A stretch of 64,000 nucleotides of DNA from Alentia gelatinosa. Its lineage: Eukaryota; Annelida; Polychaeta; Phyllodocida; Polynoidae. The DNA is taken from assembly GCA_950022655.1 (NCBI GenBank), contig OX465580.1:97606797-97670796 (forward strand), given 5' to 3'. A program made the translations under genes and the position numbers. The notes below the pieces were generated by a model. That model was not told the origin of the DNA, did not search any database, and was given only the letters and a program-made list of their open reading frames with translations. The first letter of the stretch is position 1. Each line of letters begins with the position of its first letter. Positions 33,083-45,689 of this stretch are shown here, one piece after another.

Positions 33083-33838
33083 GTCTATCTCCCAGACTAT
33101 CAGAGCAATTTATGCGGCGACCTTGACAGAAGAGTACACTGGCCACCAGAGCAGACGTTTGCTATGACAAAATTCAAACGCGAATAACGGCGGAACGGTG
33201 CGGCCGACATGTCCATAGATCTCTCTTAAGACAGTTTGTAAGACATTTTGAACCATGTGACCCTAAGATTGTTGTGACTATAGCACACCTGGCTGCAGTC
33301 TAACTGTCATTGAGCGACAATCGTTGGCCGATCCCCTAAGATGTCTTCTCTATGGTACACTGACAGCTGTTAGATTGTCTTGACTGAAAAACAGGGCCCT
33401 GTTTTTCAGTCACGACATGATCGGCCAACGATACCCTAAGAAATCTTTGCGATTGGAAGACTGTTTGGAAGACACAAAATGGCTGCCATCCTATAGACAG
33501 TGTCTCAGTGCGGCATGTTCGATCGCCACTAAAAGTGTCCCTGTCTAAGACAAGTATAGAATTGTCTTAGGCTCTATCAAACCTTACTTTGCATATATAG
33601 AGGATTTCCCGTATTTTCCATACGAATTTAGCAATGAAATTTTAACATGAGTAAGGGATACATATAACTTATAACCGTACTATATATGAAGAAGATCGGC
33701 CACACCGTTCCGCCGTTATTCGCGTTTGAATTTCGTCATAGCAAACGTCTGCTCTGGTGGCCAGTTTACTCTTCGGTCAAGGTCGCCGAATAAATTAGCG
33801 GAGGCGTGCTCTGATGGACTGGGTCATGGGAGATAGAC
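33083..33838. mobile_element. Inverted-repeat element with about 110-bp arms and internal palindromes
   Basis: The left arm (33083-33205) and right arm (33690-33838) are inverses through GTCTATCTCCC, GGCGACCTTGAC, CTGGCCACCAGAGCAGACG and CAAACGCGAATAACGG. The interior has nested inverted pairs (ATCGTTGGCCGATC with GATCGGCCAACGAT) around a perfect 32-bp palindrome at 33381-33412. A direct half copy continues at 33838-34115. Confidence 0.75.
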
Positions 33839-34115
33839 ACTGGCCACCAGAGCAATCGTTTGCTAAGACGAAATTCAAACGCCAATATCTTCGAATCGGA
33901 GTGGCCGACCCTCTTCATATTTGGTACGATTATAGGTTATATGTATCCCTTACTATTGTCAAAATTTCATTGCATAATTCCTACCAGAAGTGAAGTTGAG
34001 CATTCGGTACGACATGTCCATAGATGTCTTAGGTCTAAGACACTTTGTAAGACATTTTTAACCACGTGACCCTAAAAGTGTGGTCACTATAGCACACCTG
34101 GCTGCAGCCATATTC
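33838..34115 (+). repeat. Partial direct copy of the left half of the 33083 element
   Basis: Shares CACTGGCCACCAGAGCA, CGACATGTCCATAGAT, GTAAGACATTTT and TAGCACACCTGGCTGCAG in the same order as 33140-33300. It ends where the first copy would turn back, so it is half of the foldback. A short fragment of the same end lies at 50200-50232. Confidence 0.7.
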
Positions 34116-34269
34116 AAATGCACTCCATCACCCCTCAGCAACTTCTATTCTATAAACATCTCCCTGAATGGAGTAAACTATGCTTCAAGCGAACTTGCAT
34201 ATCAGTTGTGAATCTACAGAACAATACGAGATTCTAACTTGTAATATAAAGAACCAAACAGGAAACAAA

Positions 34270-35110
34270 TTCTAATAATATCAGTTTATCATCGTCCGCC
34301 ACTTAAAAATATTAAAGCTTGTTAGATTTCTGAAGGATTTTTTTTAGATAAAAATAATTCAACTGTTTTAGAAACATCTGAAACTTTTTGGCAGAGGTTA
34401 AAGTACATTAGATCATTTTTACACAAATAGCAGACATGTAAAATTGTCAGGGAACTTAAACTTCTATATATCAGATCACATACTTATCTTTGCTCAACGG
34501 AACCATACATGACCAAAAGAGAAATAGATCACAGTTAGAAACCTCAATAAATCGGTACACTCCTTCAAAGGAACAGGATATAAACTCACACTTTGAAAAT
34601 CATATATGTATACATATTATTGGACAGAAAATGCTCTATTAGGGCATTTACAAGAAGGTTACAAGGAGGTTTAGAAAAACCAAGAGAGATAAATGAAACA
34701 TTGCTTGATATTATAGAAAGAATTATCTCTATATAAAGTTGTGGATCACATGCTACTCTGGGAAATAAGGCAGTTCCGGAAAACATTTATACAGATATTA
34801 GAAATCATAGCCTTTATTAGATATTAGAAATCATGAGCCCAAATCATACATAACGAACTGTAGAGAATAAACGAAATCCAAAGAAAATGTTGTGCACTAT
34901 AAATAATATGGAACTCCAAGAATGATAACTCAGAACTATAGCAGGATATTGGTAAATCCCGGAATGACACTCTAGACAATATAGCAAATGATATGAACGA
35001 ATTCTTTTTAATTAGCGAACCAAATATCTTCGCCCAAATAGGGGAAATGTCACAAATGAAAATTTGGGAAATATATGGGACTCGAGAAACGAGAAAGTAC
35101 AAAAGGTAGT
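34270..35110 (+). pseudogene. LINE endonuclease remnant and linker
   Basis: A frame at 34278 reads ISVYHRPPL, matching the Y-x-P segment of LINE apurinic-like endonucleases. Positions 34403-34511 read LDHFYTNSRH and then ISDHILIFAQRN, the conserved SDH end of the endonuclease. At about 34975-35060 the frame IANDMNEFFLISEPN matches the linker that precedes RT in CR1/Jockey-type ORF2. Stops and shifts separate these pieces, and RT itself is not found downstream. Confidence 0.65.
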
Positions 35111-36980
35111 AAATAAATCACTTTTAAAATGCAAAAACTTAGACTTCTGAGATTTCTGTTGCCAAAAGATACATGATAACCATTTTGAAGAAGACGATTC
35201 TTCGAATCTTTGACTAAATGGACTTTACACGGGTTGAACACAAAAAGATCAAACATCACTAGACATAGCATTTGACCAATATATGCGTGTCGGCCTATGT
35301 ATAAGAAGAGAAAGAGAAAAATCAGAAATGGAAATGTGTAATAAATGTAAAATAAGGCCTCTACAAAATATAGGTGCAAAGGTAGAATGCTACACTTAAT
35401 GATGCAAATCTACTTGTGGTCATATGACCCAAAGCATCATAAGCATAGTATTAAAAATACCAGAACTTCGGATATAATAATCCTTGAGAAGGACCACCCA
35501 AAAACTGAAAAATATAAGAACTGCTATATGGGATAAATTTTCTACCAGAAAGTATATAAAAGAACATGGGATAGCTCATATTTGAAAATGCAGATAAAAG
35601 AGTATTTGTTAAACAACATAAATGTTTGGCAAAATAAAAAAAAGGACAAACCCACCAGGCCAGTCGAGAAAAAATCAGTGGTTGATATTATTTGGTTTTC
35701 AAACAGACTTTTTTGTAATTATATATTCGGGAATGACATGAAAATATATGTGTATTCCTCTTCTACTATGTGCCATCTTGTTCTTGTTATTTATGTACTC
35801 CTCCTCATTAGAAGCATTATGTATGCATGTAAGAATGCCAATTTCTTGGTGAATATATGCTATTTACCTGAATAATGATGAAAAAAAGATATGACACAGC
35901 GATCAATATCGGTTAACCAAACACTGCAGTATATCTCATCCGTGTACAGGTAATCACTTAATTAAGATATTTGATCAATCTCTTAGTTAAGTAGTAAACA
36001 ACGAAACTATAAATAGCAAGTGGAATGACGAGAAAAATCATACAGGTGTGATGTTTAAGGGACGACAACCAAATGGGGAGCAAAATATATACAAGAAATG
36101 GAATATGGAATAGAGAGAAGGATCACCGAAATGTAAATTTTTGGAAAGTTATTGTTGAATTACGACTTCATGTTTTGCTTGGAAAAGCGATTGTAATGAT
36201 CAACGGCCTAAAAAAATTTGATGCATATATGGTTTATATTAATTCACTAAATCTGCATGAGAGTTTGTGATATTGTCCGACGGATATCGGATATCGTGTT
36301 GTCAACTGCCATTGTCAGGCGACAAGGTGCATTAAAATATCAGTTACTACGCTGGATTTAGATGGGATTGTCCCAGCCATAATTCTAAGTGAGCTATATG
36401 GGTTTTAACGTTTTGGTGTTCATGTTATCAACACATGTCTTATTTTTCTGCGAACAAATACAGCTTTTTATCCGTCTCAGAACGGGATTATAGATTATTT
36501 TGTTACCGAGCTGTTTCTTTTAATCTAAGATATTACTGTGAACTGATTTGATTTCAAGTCACTAGGCATTTCAGAGAAACCTTGGAGCAAGTTTGAATAA
36601 GGCATTTGAACATCATATTCTTATAGGTCTTTTTTTTTAAATTCACTGTGATTTTAACACCGGAAGGTGTCGTTTCACTAAGTGACCTTAACACGAACCT
36701 ACAGATGAAGACTCCGCGCTGTACTACAATGTCATGTTATATTTCTAGCAATAAACGCCTCTTTATGATAAGATATAGAGTTCAACTGGATCCATAGCCT
36801 GAGGTGTCAAGACCCTTTGGGTTTGGATGGTCCAAACAAATGATACGGTTAGTATAGTTAAATCAGTGCCAGCTAAAAAAAAAGGTTTTCGGCACTAGTT
36901 AAACAACACCTTTGTGTTAGAAATCACGGTCAGAAATTTTGAGAGAAGTACCTTTCAAACCAAATAAGACGAGAGGCGCA
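35111..36980. other. No gene seen
   Basis: AT-rich; short frames without recognisable domains. Confidence 0.35.
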
Positions 36981-36984
36981 GCGG

Positions 36985-37100
36985 CAGTTAACCCATTCGC
37001 GGCGGTTGATGCCTCCAGGCATCACCGCGGTATATTGGGTGATGCCTGTAGACGACACCACGGTAGTTCGGGTGATCAATGCCTGGAGGCAAGATTTCAT
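36985..37100. repeat. GGTGATGCC palindromic repeat family member
   Basis: Begins TTAACCCATTCGCGGCGG and then alternates GATGCCT / AGGCATCACC words. Relatives start ACCCATTAGCGCC at 18536 and ACCCATTGGCGCC at 46960. The GGCATCACC word also appears at 46187. Confidence 0.6.
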
Positions 37101-37269
37101 TATCAAAGTTTAAAATGGCCGTGAAAAGGTAAATAATGGATGAATAGTTCTGCTTTTTTCAATATATTTAGAAAAGATATGACCGTGTGTAAAAATGATC
37201 AATACTAAAATATGGTTACCATGGATACCATCAATGATAATGAAACAGGTGCGACCGTTTGAGGTTCCA

Positions 37270-37592
37270 TAGCCAAGATCCGTATCCAAGACTATTAGAC
37301 AAAAACTCCATATCATTGATATAAATAATAAATAACATAGGGCCTAAAATAGATCCCTGTGGTACCCGACAGGTGATCAGTCTCAAGCCAGACCTTTCAT
37401 TATTTGCATAGGTTGTTCGAGTTCTGCTATTTAAGTAGTTGCGGTACCAGTTCAGAACTTTACCTGACATGCCAAATTCTATTAATTTTTCAATAAGAAT
37501 TTCGTGATTTATAGGATCAAAGGCTTTCTTAAAGTCAATATATGTACAAACTGTTAAATTGTTGTCATTTATAGCATTAAATAATAATAATA
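37270..37592 (-). pseudogene. LINE RT fragment, minus strand
   Basis: Reading down from about 37592: NNLTVCTYIDFKKAFD, INHEILIEKLIEFG, VLNWYRNYLNSR, VPQGSILGPMLFIIYINDM. These are RT motifs up to just before the active-site YADD, which is not present; the frame becomes unrelated at about 37290. Uninterrupted over about 100 codons, so fairly young or only truncated. CR1/L2/Jockey-like by motif; clade not resolved. Confidence 0.85.
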
Positions 37593-37593
37593 C

Positions 37594-37700
37594 AAAAACA
37601 TGGTGATGACACCAATACGGCGATACCTATTTGAGGTGTCGACAATAAATCGTTCTGAACGATTTATTGTTGACTCTGAGACACCATGTTTTTATATAAT
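37594..37700. mobile_element. Short hairpin element with central 29-bp palindrome
   Basis: ACAAAAACATGGTG at the left and CACCATGTTTTTAT at the right are inverses. At the centre ACAATAAATCGTTC and GAACGATTTATTGT (37642-37670) pair perfectly around one base. It abuts the LINE fragment. Confidence 0.6.
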
Positions 37701-38056
37701 ACTCACCAGTTCTCACTCATCAGGGGCTAGTGACTTGGGTCTACGACACCTCTAAGACACCTCTACGACAACTACAACCTTATCTTAGGCTGAGACCGAT
37801 TTGGAGGCCATTTAAGCTAAGATACCCCGAGATATCTTAAGATAATCTTGACTAAAAGACAGCTCCAACACCCCTAAGTGTCTCAGCCTAAGATATTTCT
37901 AAGATCCTCTAAGGTATCTTGTCTAGAGCACACTTTCGTCTTAAGACGGTTTTAGCCTAAGATTATCTTGACTAAAAAACACCACCCAGGTTCTAAGATA
38001 TAAGATGCTCGCCAGCGTCTGTATGCTTGCGGTGCCTTTTATTTTAAATATTACCC

Positions 38057-39838
38057 AGGGGGGTGTTTTTCAGTCTAGACAATCTCAACATGAGATCCAC
38101 TAAGATTGATCAGCGAATCTGAGACCAAATTTGAGATCAATTGTGGAAAGTGTTTGGTCGAAAATCACGAAATTGCAGCAACTACCCAAAAAATCAAATC
38201 TGAAAGGATCATTAATTCCTTTTGCAAATATCATCTCTATATATCAAAACACTCATGTTCGAAATTGGGAACGCTAACTACCATAGTTAGCTTTAGCACA
38301 GGGCTAATATGATAATAAGAACGTCACATTAAGACCCCCCCCCTTGATTGGATCATATTTAAAGGTCATGTCCACACCTCCATGAGAGACTTGGCTGACA
38401 CTGGGGAAATTGATTAGATCCATAGAAAATGTTTCTCTATCATTTCTCTGCTTTCTCTGGCCTTACATTCACGGGGGGTCGTAATGTGACAGGGGTCGTA
38501 ACGTGATGCAAAAATATGTAGAGGCTTTTTTTCTAGTAAAGATAGAGACTTAATCCTTTCGACATGTTGTAGGTATATATCTATTCAACATAGGAATGCT
38601 ATTTCTACCTTTTTCCTGACCCCAAGTGACCAACTGTGGGTCGTAACGTGATGGGGTCGTAATATGACGGTGTTGTAACGTGACGGAGTCGTAACGTGAC
38701 GAAAAAATATGTTGATGCTGATAATTCTTTTTCTAGTAACTTAAATTTTCGCCATTTTTTAGGTCTATATCTACCCTTTAATACCACGAAAGAACTATCA
38801 CTAATATTACAGGGAACTAAAGCTATTAGAGGTTTAGAGGGTATTCTAATGTGACTGCATAAACTACACCAAAATAGCACAAATTGAGTTCAGTATGAAG
38901 GAAGCCATATTGGTCTATCCTTTTATGATGTGAAGATGCATATATGTGAGTTATTAAAAACAGTGAAACTCATTGCCTTCTGGCAATTTTTTATTTTATT
39001 TTATGCCCGATTTTATGCTGGTGTCGTAACGTGATGCCCTCACATTTTTAGCCATATTTCGTATGAATATTGGAGTTAGGTGTAATTTTAAGGTTCTGGA
39101 CTGTGCCATACAACGCCCTCGATGTGTGAAAACTATTGGAACTAATTAAAAAAAAAGATTTTTTGATATATTCAAAATATAGCCCATTTGCTGCAATTTT
39201 GTGATTTTCGACCATTTTTCAGACGTGTTCTCAAGTAAAAAATATTTTCGTTTGCTCTCCCGCGTTGGTATCAGCGTTCGAAAAAAAAATTCTCAAGTCT
39301 ACACAGAGGATCTCAACTAAAATAATCTCAATTTGAGATAATTTCCTGCCAGGTACAATATTTTGCAATCGGAAATTATTGATTTGAGACATTTATACTT
39401 ATTCAAGTTATACCATATTTACACTATGTCCATGTCCATTTGATCCAATCCTAAAATTTCATAATTTTCCGTTGAGTATTCCATAAGTGAGACAAGTTTT
39501 CCTTTTTGAATAGGTGTCGTTATTTATGAATATAGAGTGACCTTGACAAAAAAAAGCGAGTATTGCAGTAGGTTATTCACAAGCCTGAGTGTTGCAGTGC
39601 TGCATTTTTCAGATTTCCAGACAAATGTTTATCACGGCCACAGGAAAACTATAAAATTTGGGATATAGGTATGTCAGATTATTAGTACCCTTCAATCTAA
39701 ACATTATCTAATTTGAATAAGTTTTAGCACCTGAAAAAAAAGTTATGACAAGTATCAACTGGTCTAAAGTTGAGACCGTATTTGAGATCATTTCACTTGA
39801 GATTACTTGAGATCTTCACAACTGAAAAACACACCCCC
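38057..39838. mobile_element. 1.78-kb foldback transposon with GAGATC-rich arms and GTCGTAACGTGA repeats
   Basis: The left end AGGGGGGTGTTTTTCAGT and right end ACTGAAAAACACACCCCCCT are inverses apart from a 2-base offset. Both ends continue into arms full of TGAGATC words. The motif GTCGTAACGTGA(C/T)G occurs about seven times in the left half (38477-39036) and once inverted at 38331. No transposase frame is seen. The right 500 bp match 43945-44470 in the second member of the family. Confidence 0.75.
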
Positions 39839-42800
39839 CTCCCTTTTGTTTCTGGATTTTCTAAATTATGCTTACTATACCATACCAAATTCTCAGAGGA
39901 GTTCAGAAATAGTCACAGGAATACAACTGTGTCAACAACTTTTATTGTTAATCATCATCAATACGATGAAATAGATATTTCTAACCCAACGATGTCCGTG
40001 AGTAGACGGGGGCCGACTCTGATGACATGGCTGTTAGTGGTGGGGGACAACGATTTTTGACTATCGTTCTCATCATCTTGAAGCACCTGGGTGGATTTCT
40101 TCTTGGAGGCCGACACCGTTGAACGGGTTCTAGGTTCGTCCCTCTGGGAATCAGGTTGTTGCGCGGCTTGTAAGAACTCGCTGAGTTTCTTTTCTACCCG
40201 CTTCTCCATCGATGAAGCCACGGATGTTTTTGGTGCTACCTTCGACCTCGCAGATGCCGCAGCTCTTTTGATGGACCATTATGAGGCAAGCCTCTCCGAG
40301 GAAAACCAAAAAGAGACCACAATTTTCTAAAGAAATATCAAAGATCAATCGTCTTTTGAAGCTGAGCAGCGCCTCTTAGATAAAATGTTGTGTTATGAAT
40401 TATTAATTACTATGAATTATTCATGGGTAACCTAGTTGCATACGGAAACCCAATGTTAAGCCTATGGGGTTTTATATTAGGGGTAGGATTAACTCCCGCA
40501 CATAGAGACAGAGTGAACCAGACCTAGGTCTGGAGACTGAATAGCCACGAGAGTGAGATTCTCGTGAAGTGAAAAACTCTAAACCTGTTCTTCTATTTTA
40601 TAGGACTATACTCAGACTAACTTCTTCTCTTCTGATTCATTTCGAGTTAGTTTAGTATGGTAGTTTTCTGATCTGCTTTTCTCGTGAGAAACCAATGAGA
40701 TCTTAACTTTCGCTGGTAGCCCTTTCAAAACTCCGCTGATTCCCCTCCCCCCACCCACCACCACCCTAACTATTTGGCCCTACTCGAGCGTCCATCATTG
40801 TCTCATCAGTGACACACTGGCAGTACCAGCAAATCACCCACATCTCTGTACCAGGCCTTGGGTAGGCTGCTATTACACGTTGTATGATAGCCATGTAACT
40901 TAATTGACGAAAAAGCTCGTGGAAGATGGTGTATTTGTTTTGAGCGATTTTAAATATATCTTAAGATTATATTAAGAATTGAAGCCAAAGACCATAATCA
41001 ACCTTATTAGAGACCTCCAGTGTGCATGGTTTATATCACGTTTATTTTACCCAGAATCCTGAAATTTCGCTTTAAAGACTGCATTGACTGTCTCCTACCA
41101 CGCCGACCATCACCAACCCATATCATAGTGCCAGATAAGTGAGAAATTCTCATCAGTACTTTTTTATTCCTTATTCCTCTACCCTCAACCTACTTCATTA
41201 CATCTCTATCATAGTCAGCCTGCAGGTCATACTTGTTCTCAGAAGCGTGAGGTGCTCGGCAGAGTCCGCGGCGCCGGTGGCCGGTGGCGAGTCGCTCGCT
41301 CGCCACTCCCGGAAGCGCACAGTGTGTGGGTCTCACTAATGAGGCGTTGTGTGTCGCCAGGTAGAGACCCGTGCCAAGAATATACGCACGACGACGCAGC
41401 GGACACACCTCCCTTCCTCCACTGACTCCTGCGACAATTCCAACAAGAGATCATTTCTATCTGGTGCACAATGAAAAGCCTCGGTTACTCTGTTACGGTG
41501 TGTTTTGTCTCATTTAGAAAGTTTAACTTTCCTGACAAGGCTGATTGCGGTCACTGGGATTTGTGGTAATTTCACAATAGATCGAGTGTCCATCAGAGAA
41601 CAGAGTAACGCCAAAAGCTTTGTTGGAAACCACATTGTTTGCACTCAAACAAATAGGACAAAGGAAATTGAACCCTTGATAATGATGATTGAGGTGAGGC
41701 AGACTTGGTCCTGTGACAATAAACTGGTGATAGGCTTAAACGGTGCTCTTTCCTTTAAATATTAACTGGTAATCATCCACTAATACTAATCATGTACTAA
41801 GTACAAAAACTTCCCTCATCAGAACTCGTCACCAAAGAACTATTTAATTCCCATGACAACGCTATGGGGAATAAAAAGGCATACCAATCTATTTCGTAAC
41901 CGCATAACGTTTTAATATGTCTACTTTTAACCTGGCCCGGATGCCCTTAAAGATCAGGGACGAAGAAGTGGCTGCCATCATTTTATTCTTCTAAATTCGT
42001 CGGAACACAATGCTGACTGAAGCAGAGAGTTTCGCGCCTGAATCATCTGTTGAATGTCAAGAACCAAGAGGGCCAAACAAAAGAATAAAAGCTGATGATT
42101 GTTAATAGTGACCATCACGAGAAATTAATTGTGGTGCAAAGCATTGTTTAAATTATGGTCGGAGTTGATGTCTCTGAAGAACGAGTAACTGCGTATCTTT
42201 AATCCAACAACGGTATTTTTTATCTGTCGAGCACCTATGAAATCTATTGTCTGGAGGAACTACGCAAAGTAACACTGCTGACTCAATTAGGTTCCCCTTG
42301 ATCTCCACAATGTCTGAAACAAGTATTAATACAATATAGTCCAGTTGAATACAGCATATCCACAATCGTAGCTAGGCTTTCTTCCACCCCGACCATCCTC
42401 TTCTCTATGGATTTCAGCTCTCCACGGACATCATCTTCTGGGAATCTGCAAGCCGCCTTAACACGCCTTAATTAGCCCCCGACGAACGGCCGTCTACAAT
42501 GAGAAGTGAGGTAATCGTATATTAGCTAGCAATAGAGAACTTCTGCTTTCCTCTCGACTTTTCCCTCGGTATCCTACACTCAGCCCCAACCATCTCCTCG
42601 GTTTTGTGACCTGACAAAACACGTTTCCGAATCTACTAGAGTGCAGTTTATCGGTCGTAATTGCGAGGAAAATACGTAGCAAAAATGACGTCAGAAAAAG
42701 AAAAATTCGATTGCGCTTTACTAAACAACGGCCGCCCTCACTTCATGTTTCCATTGTATGGCTAGTCATTTGTTAAGACAGTGCAAGTCACAATTTATGT

Positions 42801-42987
42801 TTCATTTAATCCATATTGTGTTATTGATGCATTTATGTGAATATGTTCTACAATTATAGCCTTTGAATATAAGTTTGACACAACAACAGCGTTGTTGATA
42901 CCTGACAAATCTTGGCCGCCATGATCTAGAGTAAAAGTTCATACAACACTCATACTAAGGATTATTTATCTATAGTAAAACAACCAA
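39839..42987. other. No established gene; short charged ORF and GC-rich patch
   Basis: On the minus strand 40221-39958 encodes 87 residues, rich in Ser, Lys and Gln (MEKRVEKKLSEFLQAAQQ near the start). A plus-strand frame of 80 residues overlaps it. Neither has a known domain. 40440-40715 is a dispersed repeat whose inverted partner lies at 45395-45630. A CpG-rich patch at 41240-41420 has no exon attached. Confidence 0.3.
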
Positions 42988-43043
42988 GGGGGGGAGGGAG
43001 GGAGAGAAGGGGGGTGTTTGGGGGGGTGGGGTGGGGGGGGGGG
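42988..43043 (+). repeat. G-rich tract, G-quadruplex candidate
   Basis: Seven or more runs of 3-11 G separated by 1-7 bases in 56 bp. The tract is on the plus strand, opposite in bias to the C-rich array at 4.9-6.4 kb. Confidence 0.8.
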
Positions 43044-43770
43044 TCACCCACCAATTTACTCACATTTTTATACCCCCTCCAGACATCACAAAACTCCCTT
43101 TTTTCTCCAGGTACCTACTGGATCCGGTCTAGACTAGCTGGCTTTATGTCAAAACTACCTAATTGACCTAGAGAGAGTAGAACTGCCAGTTTGAAGACCA
43201 CCAATACCTGTCAGCCACTTGATCATGTTCTTACATGCTGATTTGTTTGTCAGGGGGACATATTACAATCAGAGTTGAATATCCACTGATTGGTCGTATC
43301 AGTAGTCGTAATGAGTTAAAAGCACGGGAGATTTTATTGTCTCGGCAAAAGTCATGTGACTTGCTCTAGCCAATCAGAAGGGAAGGATGTCAGCTAAGAT
43401 TTGACAAGATATTAAATTAGCTTCAGGTATGGTAGGTTCCTAGAAGGAAACCCACAAGATAAAAATTATAGCTTGGTTCGTACTCCACCGAGTGACCAAG
43501 TTATTTTCATTGAGTGAGTTTTTATTTATCTCACCCCGTATGATATTATTTATTGATAAAATGAATCACCCAACTAGCCATTGAGTATTTGGTGCACAAA
43601 CTTCACGGCCGTGGAGTACGTAATTACTAAGCAACGTCTTAACAGTCTACTTTCGTAGAGTTTTTACCGACCTATGAACTGCACTAGTTCCACGGATTGT
43701 TCCCTGTGACTTGCAGTGAATTGCAGTGAATTTTGGTGAAGTACAGTGAATTGCGGCAGTCCTGGTAGGA
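43044..43770. other. No gene; short inverted repeat
   Basis: CGTACTCCACCG (about 43470) and GTGGAGTACG (about 43613) form a 150-bp-spaced inverted pair, possibly a small transposon. The tail from 43735 is the dispersed repeat also found at 26790. Confidence 0.4.
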
Positions 43771-43771
43771 T

Positions 43772-44598
43772 CCTGGGCCCTGTTTTTCAGTTGAGACGAT
43801 CTCCAGCTGAGATCTGCTGAGATCCATGAGCGATCCTGAGACCGTTTGGGAGATCAATGGCTGCAGGTGTTTTTCAGTCAAGGTCTCAGTGCCCCACAGC
43901 GGATCTCAGGACGATCTTAGGTTGTGATCATTTTAGCTGAGATCATTTCTGCCAGGTACAAGATACTGCACTTAGAAATTATTGATTTGAGATACTTATA
44001 CTTATTCAGATTAGACCATATTTACAGCGAAAAATTGTCCATGTCCATTTGATCCAATTTTAAGATTTCATAATTTTCCGTTGAGTATTCAATAAGTTAA
44101 ACATGTTTTACTTTTTGAATGGGTGTTATTGTTATTCACAAATATGGGATAACCTTGACCTCAGCCTGCTCAAATAAAATCGAGCATTTCAGTAGGTATA
44201 CAAAAGCTGCCTGAGTGGTGCAGTGCCTAAATTTTTCAGATTTCCAGATAAATGTTTATCACGGTCTTAATAACCACAGAAAAACTATGAAATTTCGGAT
44301 ATAGGTATGTCAGATTATTTGTAACCTTCGCTCTAAGTATTTTGTAATTTGAATAAGATTTGGAACCTGAAAAAAATAGTTATGACAGGTATCAACTGGT
44401 CTCAGATTGAGACTGTCTGGGAGATCAATTCAGCTGAGATCCCTTGAGATCATCACAACTGAGAAACACCCATAGCCCCCGAAATGGTCGCATCTCAGTC
44501 TCAGCCTGAGATCCATAGAGATCATCTCAACTGAAAAACAGTTTGCCTTTCAAACGGTCTCAACTTGAGATCGTCTCGACTGAAAAACAGGGCCCAGG
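43772..44598. mobile_element. Foldback transposon with concentric GAGATC arms
   Basis: A perfect 20-bp inverted terminus CCTGGGCCCTGTTTTTCAGT bounds it (43772-43791, 44579-44598), though the outermost bases may be flank. TGTTTTTCAG recurs at 43868. Its inverse CTGA(A/G)AAACA recurs at 44459, 44531 and 44580, so terminus-like words are stacked inward. Arms repeat CTGAGATC/GAGATC. The core 43945-44470 matches 39335-39835. It interrupts a dispersed repeat whose unbroken form is at 26790. Confidence 0.8.
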
Positions 44599-45240
44599 GT
44601 GTCGCAATGCTAAATACGGCTATTTCGCTGGTCCTTGGGCAGTCCCAGTACAGTCCTTGTGTTCTTTTATCACACAGAGATGCCTATATGTATATGTGAC
44701 GCCATGTTTGTAACATTCTGATTACTTATTAAACGCACATCGGACAATTTGGCTTGAAAATTAAAACCCTTGTCAATTTCCTGGAAATTGAATATATGTT
44801 GATCTTCAAGCGATATATTAGAACATATATCTAACTTGAAAACCGGGGATTACCGTGTTAGCTTTTGATTTAGAGATCAATATTATAACTTTATGATAGA
44901 ATAAATAGAAATTATTGTTGTTCTTCACATAATGAAGCATGTCACTTTCCTCAAACTTTCACAGAATGTATACAGTTGATGTATAGTACTCGAGATTCAA
45001 GTTTTAAAATTCTTAGGTCATCATCCTTGTTTTTGAAAGAATTGAAGAAAACAATACAAGTTTTTCAGAACATTTCCTACATGAATCATTGCCCCATCCC
45101 TGGATGAAAGGAGAAAAGCATGAGCTGGGGAAATCTTATTGAATTTTATATCAATTGAAATTATATTTCGACCTTACTGGACAAGATATTGATAATACTA
45201 GCGACTTCGTCGAGTCCGAGTCCGAAATATATAGAAAAGT
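44599..45240. other. No gene seen
   Basis: The first 80 bp are the second half of the interrupted dispersed repeat (CAGTCCCAGTACAGTCC). The rest is AT-rich. Confidence 0.4.
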
Positions 45241-45244
45241 AGAA

Positions 45245-45630
45245 AGAACAGACTACCAATAGCGGGGTTCGAACTCCCGACTTTCGCATCCCCCCAGTCG
45301 CAGCTCAACGCCGTCTGGTGAATGGTGGCCACCCTACAGGCTTAGTGCTCCTATTATTTCCCATGACACGGGTATTTTACCGGCAACCAGCGATATGTGA
45401 TCTCATTGGTCTCACGAGAAAAGTAGATCAGAAAACTACATTACTAAACTTTGATTTCAGCATGGTTCGAAATATATCATAAGAGAAGAAGTATGTCTAT
45501 GTGTAGATCGACCAAAAAGAAGTACTGCTTTGAGTTTTTCACTGAACGAGAATCTCACCCTCTGGCCCTTCAGTCTCCAGGCATAGGTCTGGTTCACTCT
45601 GTCTCTATGTGCGGGAAGATCTCCAAGCGG
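45245..45630 (-). repeat. Dispersed repeat, possibly a tRNA-related SINE
   Basis: The minus strand of 45395-45630 matches 40495-40715 (GAGTGAACCAGACCTA, TGGAGACTGAA, TGAGATTCTCGT, TTTTCTGATCT, TCTCGTGAGA). Downstream on the minus strand, 45245-45370, is a tRNA-like patch with a B-box-like GAGTTCGAACCCC. The A box is not convincing, and a cloverleaf was not found. Confidence 0.5.
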
Positions 45631-45689
45631 ATATTACCGAAAATTACACGTTTTATATGTGGTAGGTAAAGAGTATTGATATCTAGTGT

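Noticed and set aside
39958..40330. Overlapping 80-87-residue ORFs on both strands
   Set aside because: Neither has a known domain and each is the shadow of the other; a host exon cannot be excluded but is not supported.
45245..45310. Possible tRNA gene on the minus strand
   Set aside because: B-box-like GTTCGAACCCC is present, but no full cloverleaf and no clear A box; better seen as part of a dispersed repeat.
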